Shown: in pieces, positions 1 to 12,000 of the stretch
Position numbering within the stretch: position 1 is the stretch's first letter
How the letters are laid out: each line of letters opens with the position of its first letter
DNA from: an uncultured Thiothrix sp.
Lineage (GTDB): Bacteria > Pseudomonadota > Gammaproteobacteria > Thiotrichales > Thiotrichaceae
NCBI RefSeq assembly: GCF_937873765.1
Contig: NZ_CALMZC010000023.1
Coordinates: 1-64,000, forward strand
Length of the DNA: 64,000 nucleotides
Reading direction: 5' to 3'
Notes under the pieces: model-generated
Told to the model about the DNA's origin: nothing
The model's database searches: none
Seen by the model: the letters and a program-made list of their open reading frames with translations, nothing else
Program-made: the position numbers and the translations under genes

Positions 1-3000
1 ACCCCCCCTACGACACTGGCAGTTAAAGCAGCCGCGACCAATAACTACGATGCCAATACCCTTCCCAAGCAACTAATGGTTCGGGTAGCGTGGGAAAATG
101 TGAGTAGCTTGCAATACACCTATTATGCTGGGCAGTTTGGCGGTACGGATGTCGACTTGCAGGCGTTTAACACCGATGGTATCACACCGATCTGTGAGAC
201 CTATGACTATGGCGATGCCCCTGCTAGTTATGGCGAGGTCAGCCATAAGATTCTCAGCAGTATTTACTTAGGTGATAACCCACCTGATGCTGAGACAGCC
301 AGTAAATACAGCTTCAATGCACGTGCAGATAATTATGATGATGGTGCACCTCAACAGGCTGCATCGGGTGTCTATATTCCATTATTCCCTGTCTTGCAAT
401 TGACCGACAGCAGCTATAGCGTCAATTTTAAAGTAACCAATCTAACAGGGACAGCAGGCAAACTTCACGGCTGGATCGATTTTGATAAAAGTGGGACTTT
501 TGAAGCGGATGAAGCTGCTGTTGTTGATGTCCCTAGTGGTGCTAGTAATGCTACCGCTACGCTTAATTGGGGAAGTATTCCCCTTGATATTCAATTAGGT
601 ACAGTTGCGCTGCGGCTGCGTTTGAGTACCGATGCTAGTGTTTTAGTTAGTACGCCTACGGGTAGTGCCAATGATGGTGAGGTAGAGGATTATCCGATTG
701 CAATTGCAATGGATATTCCACCCAATAGCCCCTCTTTAGCCATTGTGAATGGGGCAACGCCTGCTGCTTGTGAAGTAGTGGTCTTTCAAGATAATTTTAA
801 TGATCTAACCCCGGGTCTGTTTTGGGGTTTGAATCGTCCAGGTAGTCAGGCTGTCCGTGATTGGGATCGGTCCGGTGGTGGTAATGATACCTATGCGCAT
901 ATCACCGCTAGTTCTGCCACAGATCGTAGTATCTATTTTGGGAATGGTGGTGTTCGGCAGATTAGTCCATCGATTGGTACGGGCTTTAGTTTTGATGCTA
1001 ATGGCAAGCTGCTCACGGTGATTGATGCAATTGCTCTGCGTGATGATATGGATGACATCATTAGCCCCGGAACAACCGTGAATGAATATGGCAGCAAAGC
1101 TGATTGGGGGCCAGAGCCAGTCAAGTTTTCACGCAGCTTCTCAACTATAGCAGGCAAGACTTACCGCCTCTACTTCAAGGCAAAGCCGGAAGATCCGGCT
1201 GGAACTTATGAATCTGGTATTATGCGCTTGGATATGCCGGGTGGTTCGCTGCATTTTAAAGCTCCCGGTAGTGCGGAGGGTGTGCAAAGTTATGCGGTTG
1301 AATTTACCGCAACCAGTACTAGCTCAGTCATTAGTTTTATTAACTATGGCCATGTAGAGAATGATAATAATAAATATTGTGACCCTAATAGTGTGTTTGG
1401 GAACAATGTTTGGTGTACGGTAGGTGGGCGTACCGATGGCAAAGTGGCTAATGAGTTAATCATTGATGATGTGGTACTGACAGAGGCTGCCTGTGCAACT
1501 GGCAGTATCAAGGGGCGAGTGTACCTCGATAGTAATCAGGATAATAACTATGATGAGGGTGTAGAGAACGGCCTTAGTGCAATCACTGTACGCTTGTATG
1601 ACGAGAATGGTACTACGGGTGACTATAGTGATGACCGATTAGTTAACACCAAGAGTACCTATGTGAACGGCGAATATGATTTCACTGAAGTCAATACGAG
1701 CCGTAGCTATCGCCTTGAAGTTGATACAACTGACAGTGACTTGCCAGCTCACACGGTGATTGGTACCGCTAATCCACTAACTAACCGCACTGTGGCCGCG
1801 AATACTTTGCTAGATCATCAGCATTTTGGTTTTGATTTGATGATGCCTAGCAAGATCCTTGGTACGGTGTACTTGGATAATAATACAAATGACAGCTTTA
1901 ATCTGGGCATAGACTACGGTCTTGGTAATATCACTGTCTCTTTACATACGATGGCAGGTGTACTAGTTGCAAGTACCCAAACAGCAATTAATGGTACCTA
2001 CCAGTTTGCTAATCTAGATCATAATCTGAGCTACCGAATAACGGTTGATGGCACTGATGCTGATCTTCCTCCGGGGGCGACACTGGGTACCGTCAATCCA
2101 ATACCAAATATAAGCGTTCCACAGAATAGCATGGTAACTAAAGATGTTGGTTTTGATCAGGCGGCCAATGGTATCACGGGTAAAGTCTTCCTTGATTACA
2201 ACTTGAATGGGCAGCTCGATAGTCAATCGGCGATGATTAATTTCGCCAATAATATGAATATTGGCCTCGCCTTTGATAAGGGTATTGCGAATGCACAAAT
2301 CAAGGCAGAATGCGTCGGTGCAGCCGGTAAGCTTAGCTTCGGTCCAGTAACCAGTGATGTGAATGGACAGTATTATCTAGCAACCCCAGGAGCTGTTGCT
2401 GGCAATTACAACTGTATTTTGCAACTGACGACAATACCTAGTGGCTATACCGTAGCGACCCAATCAGGTTCAGGTCAGCAGGTCTTAACGCAAGTCGTTA
2501 GCCCTACTGCGGTCAATACTTACTTTGCCTTACAACAAGAGATGAGTTATTGCCAGAATAATCCTGATTTGGCAGTCAACCGTTTTGCTTACGGTCAACA
2601 GACCGCCAATGCACCATTTGCAGGCAATAACGATGTGGCCAATATCTTTGCTTTCCCCTATAACAGTGGTACTGCAGGTGTTCCTAACACCCTGCCGCTT
2701 GGCTACAACCATCCGCTAGAAACCGATACTGCGTTTAAAGATTTAGCGTTAGCGAATCAAGTGGGGAGTGTATTTGGTCTGGGCTGGCATCCTAGTTCGC
2801 ATAGTCTCTTTGCTTCTGCCTATATGAAAGCATGGACAGGGTTTGGCTCAGGTGGTACCGGTGGTATCTATCGGGTTGACTTGAGTAATCCGAGTAGTCC
2901 GGTCAGTAGCCTCTACGCTAACTTGAATCAGATTTTTCCAGCTACACCACCTACAGTCGGTAGTGACCCCTATTTGACGGGTATTTTCTCAAGCACTAAT

Positions 3001-6000
3001 CCGGGTTATGTACAAATTGCGGATGGTAGCAGTGCTCCAGATGGCTCTTATGTAGCTTCTGGTAATGCGACGCGTGATAATCAAAACGGGCAGATCGCTG
3101 CGGCTGTGGGTAAGACAGCTTTTGGTGATTTAGATGTCTCAGCAGATGGTAAATCCTTATTTGTCGTGAATATGGCGAATAATAAGTTATACATCCTACC
3201 AGTGCGTTCTGCCCCATTGACGGCTGCTGATGCTGGTTTGATCAGTAGTTATAGCATTCCGTTTGCCGCCAATTGTCGGGTTAATGGCACTAAGCGAGCC
3301 TTTGGTTTAGGGGAGTATGAAGAGGGACTTTATGTCGCGACTGAATGCGGTGCAGAATATGGGCTTCCGTGGGAAGTGTCTGAGCATTCAGTATTCCGCT
3401 TTGATCTACAGAGTAAAACTTTCTCAACAACACCCAGCCTTGTTTATGCAAGTTCTAGTGAAGATAGCTATGGTATTTCTTTCTCGCTTATCACAGATCT
3501 AGTATTTGACCCTGCGGGGCAGATGATATTGACCTTCCGTAATAATTTATCATCCTCTACTGATACGACGGCTGATGACGGTAAAGGGTCAGCCTATAGT
3601 GTGATTCGTCGTGCTTGTATTCAAGATAAAGCAGCTTATCGTTGGGAAAAAGAAAATAATGCGAGCTGTGGAGGGGTAACCACGCCTGGCAAGGATGCAG
3701 GTTATGGTACTGGACCTGGTTCTGGCACCTTCTTCTATCAAGAATATCCGGCTGATAATGGGCCAGCCTTGCGCTCTGCTAGTTACGGTGGTGCTGCCCA
3801 AATTCCGGGCTTCATGGAAATGGCTTATACTGTTTCTGAACCCTTCGAGTTTTATAGTGTCGGTGTGTCTTGGGTGGATACCGGCCTTGGCAACCCTGCA
3901 ACCGCTGGGCAACGTAACCGTGCTTACAGTTTTTATAAGGGAACAGGTGCGTTTGACTACCCTGACAATCGTCCAGTCAACGGCAAAAATGCTGCGATTG
4001 GTGATCTTGAAGTCCTGTGCGATACACCCTCCCTCGAAATCGGTAACCGCGTTTGGCAGGACAGTGATAGTGATGGAGTACAGGATGCGGGTGAGCTCCC
4101 TGTAGCAGGTGTTAAAGTTGAACTGTTCGCGAACGGTGCAAATCTGGCTTCTGCCACTCCATTGGCCACTACTGTTACCGATGCCAACGGTTATTATGTC
4201 TTCTCCAGTGACATGCGCGGTTATCCAGCTACTGGCAACAATGCGCCTAATGATACGACCGGAGCCAATGGCGGTTTCAATGCTGCCGATATTCAGGGTG
4301 GGCGAGCCAGCACTACTAGTCACAAATATGGCCTACTATCACTAACACCTAACACCCAGTATCAGGTTGTAATCCGTAATGTGGGCGGTGCAAGCAAACA
4401 GGCATCTCTTGGTAGCATGACTCTGAGTACCGTTGCACAAGGGACAGACCCTGAGCTTGACTCAGATGCAGGCGCTGTGGGTAATCATGCGGTTGCCAAC
4501 GTCTCCATGCTAGGTTATGGCAACCATTACCATGCGGTGGATTTCGGTTTCAAAGTAGGAGCCATCCTTACTGATTATGGTGATGCGCCCGCTAGCTATG
4601 GTACTCCGTCCCACACTATTGTCTCAGGCATCCGTTTGGGGGCAACTGCGCCTGATGGTGAAACTGCCGCACAACCTAGTATTGGTGCAAACCTCGACGA
4701 CACCACCGGCACAGATGATGAGGATGGTATTACTCTGCCCGCCCTGACCCAAGGTCAAACCACCACCATCACTACCACAGTGGTAGGGGCTGGCGGTTAC
4801 CTCCAAGGCTGGATTGACTGGAATGGCGATGGTGACTTTGCCGACAGTGGCGAACAAGTTGCTACCAATATTCAAGATAATTTAGTGGGTGATACTAATA
4901 ATGTCTTGGGCACAATTGCTTTTAGTGTGGCTGTACCTGCTAATGCAGTAACAACTCCAACCTATGCCCGTTTCCGCTGGTCAACCACTATAAGCCTTGA
5001 TGCAATCACAGCAGCGGTGAATGGGGAAGTGGAGGATTATGCCTTAACGATTACTAATCCTTCTGGCCAAAGCAGCCTATCTGGTAAGGTTTGGTTTGAC
5101 AGCAACAATGATGGCATCCAAAACGATGGTACAACTGCTTATATTGGCGGAGCTAAAGTTGAACTGTATAACCCAGCCACTAGCACTATCGTAACCACTA
5201 CGACTACGGATGCTAATGGCAATTACCAATTTAGCAGCGCAGCGGGTTTCCTGCCTTCTACCACTTACCAATTACGTATTCGCCGTCTGGATACCCAAAA
5301 ACCGTTCAGTGAATGGAGTCTAACCACTGCAAATTTAGGGGGTGATGATAACCTTGATTCAGATGCTATTTTAAATGGCAATTACTGGATCATCAGTTTC
5401 ACTAGTCCTAATAGTGGCAATAGCGCCACTGGCTATGGGTTTGGCTTTGTAACTAATAGTGCGCAAGGCTGTATTGATGTAGGGAGCACTGGAATAGCCA
5501 ATGACACCCTCAGTAATGGCCATGCACATGCTTATGATTTCGTTTTTGCAGGAAAACAGGTGACTGGTTTTTGTGCCGAACCTTCTGAACCATCGCCCCA
5601 ACTGAATGATAGTTATCAGGTCTATAGTTCCGACCGTCTTGGGTTTAGTACTGCACAAAAATCCAAGTTACGCCGTTTGTATTCTGCCATCCAAGATCCT
5701 GATGTGCTGTTCAGTATCGCTCGTGTTTCTCCCCCCGGAGGATCACAAGCCTTTAACCAACAGATGCTACTGGATCATGTCATGTCCTATATGTCATGGT
5801 ACTACCTCCATTACAACGAAAACATGACGACTATCATTAGCACTTTCTTTGAAAGTAACGGTGACTATACGGCAGAGCAACTTACGCTGATCAGGGATCT
5901 TCTACCGTTAATTGCTGATAGGGTTGCAGGGACGAATGGTCAGGTGCAGTACCCTGAGCAGAATATGTTCTGGTTATGGAACATGACCACCACTACCCGT

Positions 6001-9000
6001 CAGGATATTATTATCCCGTCTTCATACGCGGCTGAAGCCAGTTGCGCTGCTAATACCAATCTATCGGGTAAAGTCTGGTTTGACAGCAATAATGATGGCA
6101 TCCAGAACGATGGCGTAGGGGCAGGTGTGGAAGGGGCTAAACTGGAGTTATTCAACCCAGCGACCAATACTATTGTTGCCACCACTACGACTACTGCAAC
6201 GGGGACTTATGCTTTCGATACTACTAGTGGTTTAATGCCCAATATTAGCTATCAAGTGCGCATGCTGAAACCGGATAATGATTTCCCCTTATCAGACTGG
6301 GGGTTAACAGCTAAGAATATGGGGGGAGATCCGAACCAAGATTCTGATGCAGTTGTTAATGGCAGCTATTGGCAAATTAATCTAGTAAGCCCTAATAGCG
6401 GACAAACGCTGGGTGGATATGATATTGGTTTGGTGAATACTATCCCACAAGGTTGTTTGGACAATGGAGCGACAGGTGTAGCCTATGTTGCGCCCTCTCC
6501 TTTCTATGCGTATAACTTCCTATTTAATGGCAAACAGGTGTCAGGTTATTGCTTGGAGGTTGCAGACTTCTCCCCACAAGCTAATGACAGTTTTCAAGTC
6601 AATCCAATTGACAGGAGAGGCTTAAGCGCTATCCAACGCAGCCAGTTGGCACGTCTATATTCTGCCTTGCATGATCCTGATATTGTTTTCCCTATTATCA
6701 GTGTGTCCAACCCCAACACCATGCAAGATAACCTAGATGCTTTGTTAAAGTACATGACGTGGTATTACTCTGATTACAATGAAAATATCACCAGTGTTAA
6801 CAACAATATTACTGACAATAATTCCCTGACTGTGGCGCAAAAAGATTTGTACAAAATCTTAGCTGTCAAGATCATTAACCGGGTTGCGGGTAGTAATGGT
6901 GAAACACAGTACCCTGAACAGAAACTCTATTGGTTATGGAACCTAACCACTACTGCTCGGCAAGACATAGTAGTACCTGCCCGTTATATTATTGGTGGTG
7001 TTTGTACTGCAAACTATGTTATCTCGGGAAAAGTCTTCGAGGACGTAAATTACGGCGGTGGTGCAGGGCGTAACGCAAGTGTCACAGGCACAGCAGGTAT
7101 TAGTGGTACACAAGTAGAACTGTACAATTCAACTGGCAACTTTGTTAGCAACACTACCACTGCTGCAAATGGCGCTTACAGTTTTAGTGCTGTGCCAGCA
7201 GGTAACTATTTTGTGCGTGTGGTCAATGCCAGCGTCAATTCTAGTCGCTCTGGTTCTAATGGTAGTGAGCTGGGTGTACAGACTTTCCGTACCAACGGCA
7301 CCGTAGCCATCACCAATGAAGTCGGTGGCCGTAAGCCTGATGCGACTGATGCTGAAGCACATGACGGTACGGCTACCTTAAATACCACGACCTTTGTCTT
7401 TAGCGGTGGAGCACTGAATGGTAAGCAGGCACAATCAGTGACTCCAGTCACTGTTGCAGGTGCTCTCAGTGGCGTAGACTTTGGCTTCAACTTTGACACG
7501 GTTGTGAATACCAATGATAGTGGCCAAGGTTCACTTCGCCAATTTATTCTCAATGCTAATTTATTAGGGGGAGAGGCGAGTTTAGCTCAAGTGGGGCTAG
7601 CGGCTGGTAAGGAACGATCTATTTTTATGTTGCCGCTTACCGATCCACGCTATATCAATTCTGATGGGGTTGCTAACAATGGTGATGAATTTTGGCGCAT
7701 TCCACTCCTGAATGGCTTGCCAGAAACTACGGGTGCGGAAACGGTTCTCGATGCATCAACACAAGCCGGTTCTCAATGTAACCCAGTGGTAGGACGCAGA
7801 CTGGTAGTCGAGTTAGATGGCAGTAATGTAAGCAATTTAACAGGTACGGCCATCACCTTAGCTGGCCCCTATAATGGTGTACGCGGTTTTGCGATTGGTA
7901 GCAACAGTGGCAACCAGTTCACCTTTGGTATTTATTTGCGTAAGAGAACTGTCTTTGAATCACAGACACCTGCACATGACTCCGTCATTGCTTGTAATAA
8001 CATTGGTGCAACGCCGAGTGGGCAAGCCTATCCAGTAAGATTCTATACTGATGCAGTAGGCATTTTTGCAGATAATGTAACAGTGGGGGGGAGTGACCCA
8101 GCAGACCGTAATATTATCGGTAGTGCCGATGATGATGGCGTAGAGTCAGAAGGTAACGCAACGATCATTCGCAATAATTATATTGGTCTAGCTGCTGATG
8201 GCGTTAGCAAACTACCGCTGAATGACCATGTAGTTGCTTTATGGCCGCCTGGTAGCAATATGACGGTTATAGATAATAAGCTAGCAGTCACAAGGTTTGG
8301 CATTTTTAGTCAAAGTTCAGGTACTACTGTACGTAATAATACGATTGGTTTAACTGCGAATGGACAAAACGTTGTTGCTGGGGGGGAATATCTACTCCAA
8401 TTCCAAGCTGGCAATGCTTTGGCAGAAAATAACCTATTTGCTAGTGGTGGGGCAGGAGGACAACCGGCTGTCATTTTGATGGATGGTTCGACTTTCCAAA
8501 ACAATACTATCGGTTTCAATAGCGCTGGGATAAGTGTTGCAGGTTCTGGTAGTGCTCATGTAGGCATTTCATTGAGAAATGCGGCTGGTACAGCGAACAC
8601 TCCAATTGTAATTAACAATAATACCATCGGTAATGCAGGTAGTGCTGGGATTGGTTTTAACAGCGATGTTGATGTGCCTGTCAGTATTACCCGCAACCGG
8701 ATCGGTGTTGCCCCGAATGGGATCACACCAGCGAGCAATGCATGGAGTGGGATTGCGGTTAATAATAATGCTTCGAGTCCTGTGACAATTGGTGGTGCTA
8801 ATCTTGGGAATATTATTGCTAATAATATGAAGGCAGCGATTGCCCATACGGGGACAGGGATTGTTACTGTTAACCAAAATAGTATTTATAACAACACTGG
8901 TTTAGGTATTGATCTAAGTGATGATGCGGTCACCACCAATGATGCAGGTGATGTGGATGTTGGTCCCAACGGCAAACTTAATTTCCCTCTGTTGCAACAG

Positions 9001-12000
9001 CTTGTATTTACAAATGGAAATTTGATTGTGCGTGGCTGCGCACCCGCTGGATCAGTAGTTGAGTTATTTGAAGCGGATGTCAGCCAAGGTGGTACAGCAG
9101 CGGTGGGTGCGAATCGTTTTGGACACCTATTTGATTATGGTGAGGGGCAGAGTTACCTAGGCAGCTTTGTGGAGGGGACTGTTGTAGATGCGGATACAGG
9201 TAGTTGTGCAATACCTGCAGCAGATGGCAACAATAATACAGGGATGAAGGCTTTCCAATTCTCAATTCCAGTACCCGCTAGTGTGGTTAGTGGAGACTAT
9301 TTGACAGCAACAGCTACTTTGGCAGCAATGGGTACGTCAGAATTCAGCCCGACAGTGGCCGTGATTGATGGCCCGCCTCCTGTTGGCTCGGGTAGTTGTG
9401 CAGCAACCGGTGGCTCAGATATTTTATTCATTGTGGATAATTCGGGGTCGATTGTTGAGCCAGAATATGCTGATTTTGCCCAAACGATTCAAGCTGTGGG
9501 TAGTCAGGTATTGGTGAGCAATCCAAAGAATCGGATAGCAGTGGCTCATTTTGGGGGACCTTCTGACTCTTTAGTGAGTGGAGGACAATATGTGTATATC
9601 GAGCGTGATTTCTCAAGTACCGCTATGCTCGCACCAGTCAGACAGTTCGGTTGGGGGGGATCTTATAATCCAACTTGGACTGCAGATCACTTGGCGGGTG
9701 CTCTGCAACAAATGCGCTATGCCTTAGATGGGCAAGCCAGTACTACTTCGAGTTATATTCTTAGCCCACTTAAAGAAACGTCACGGAATACAGCTTCACC
9801 ATTGCAGATTGTGTTAATGACAGATGCAACGCGTTATTTAGATCTTGTTCCTAACGATATTTCTATGTTGATTGATCCACCCGGTTCAGGTGCAGAGCCT
9901 GATGATGGCTCGGCTTTCACTATATATAACCAAATGAAAGCCGAGGGGGTATTATTTTCAGTGGCTAGCTTTAATGCAGATCCATCGGATATTGCTGCAT
10001 CGGCTGCGATTGCGTCAGTGGGTGGCACTTATACTGGAGATATTGAAGCTAATGCACATGATCCACAAGGATCGCAAGTGACTCCACGTCGCTATGTCTC
10101 AGTGACAGCAGGGTTCCAGTTAACGACGACTCAGTTAGAGGAGTTGGTAGAAGGTACGGCTATTTGTGGTAGTTCTATCCAAGGCAGGGTATTTGAAGAT
10201 CCAAATTACGGCGGTGGAACAGGACGACCCTTTGGTACTCTTGGTACAGTCGGGATCACAGGGGCAAGCATTGAGGTCTATGATCAAGCCGGTAACTATG
10301 TAGCCAGTGTAGTGAGTACGACTGATGGCAAGTATAGCTTACCCAACCTGCCGGATGCTCCTTATTATGTGCGCGTAGTGGATGCAACGGTTAAGTCCAG
10401 CCGCCTAGGTTCTAATGGCTCTGAAATACCCGTGTTAACGTATCGGACAGATGGTTTAGTCGCGACAGCTAACCAGATTGGTGGCAATAAACCGATGTTA
10501 GCCGATGCAGGAGTGAATTTAGGTACAGCAACCTTAAATACTACGACCTTCCTGTTTAGTGGGGGTGGTTTGACTGGTAAGCCTGCACAATCAGTACAGC
10601 TAGTTAACCTGTCAGGTGGGGATTTGAAAGGAGTTGATTTTGGTTTCAACTTTAGTACCGTAGTCAACACTAATGACAGCGGACAAGGCTCATTACGGCA
10701 GTTCTTATTAAATAATAAACAGCTCGCTACCGATGGTTTGGCTCAAGTCTTACCGGCTTCTTTAGCGGCTGAATATCCAGCCGGTACTGAAACCAGTATC
10801 TTCATGATCCCAGCGACTCAGTTGACGGCAGGTCAAGCTATAATCACTTTAACCAGTGGTGCGCTAAGTTTAGAGCGTATGCATACGGCGATTGATGGAC
10901 GTACCCAAATCGCTAATATTGGGAGTGGCACGATTGTCTTAAACAACAGTATTAGTAATGGCTTGAACTTACTCGCCAGTGCAACCAGTTCAGCCGTGCG
11001 GGATATTACAGTTAGCCATGCTGCAGGGAGTGGAGTATTGCTGGATGATACTGATAATGCAGTGCTTGAGCGCGTTACTATTCTTAATAATAGCCAATAT
11101 GGTGTCAGTCTCACCAATGAAGCTCTCAATAACCGTATAGTAACTAATACGATTGCACATAATGCTTGGGCAGGCATCGCCCACATTGGGAGTGGTCTTG
11201 GTAATACTTATAGCCAAAATAGTATTCATGATAACGGTGGTTTAGGAATCGACCTAGGTGTGGACGGGGTGACTGCTAATGATGATCTAGATGTGGACAC
11301 AGGGTCGAATAAGCTCTTGAACTATCCAGTCGTAGAGGCAGGCTCATCGATCAGCTCAAATGGTACCAAAGTTGTTGCCTATGATTTTGATCTGGATGTA
11401 CCGACTAATACGCATGGTTACCGTCTAGAGTTTTTCCGCAATACTGCAGTGGATAGTTCAAGTCATGGGGAAGGTGAGATTTACCTAGGTTATGTCGATA
11501 TTAATCATGCAGGTGGTGGGCTACTGAACTTTAAAGGATCACTGAATGCCAACCAAACAGTACCTGCGAATGCAAATATTGCGGTGACTCTCACGGAGAA
11601 AACTAGCCCTACCAGTTTGGGGAGTACGTCTGAGTTTTCTGGAGTGAAGAACGGTTCAGTCTCTATTTGTACCGATTTAATTAATGGTACAGGCGCGGAT
11701 ATAACGGTGAATGAAAACGCACCAGTCATCACCTATCTTGAGTCAACGGATGACAATGGCAATCCGATTACCTATGTTATTAGTGGTGGTGCAGATAGTA
11801 ATCAATTTATTGTCCAAGGCCCTGAGCCAGGTGCAACACTAGATTGCCAACTTATTGTCTTCTATAAGCCTAATGTCATGGGTGCTCGCTCAAGTGCTCT
11901 GATCAAAGCTTTACCCTTGATAAAACCCGGCGATTACGAGGCTCCAACCGATAATGGTGGGGATAATACCTATAATCTAACGATTACTGCGACCGTTAAT

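Noticed and set aside
76-78. ATG at 76 as the start of the giant protein
   Set aside because: The frame is open upstream to base 1 with sensible codons and there is no ribosome-binding site or signal peptide at 76.
3589-4345. Overlapping open frames on both strands inside the giant gene
   Set aside because: They lie in other frames of a continuous coding region with clear protein domains and have no own signals.
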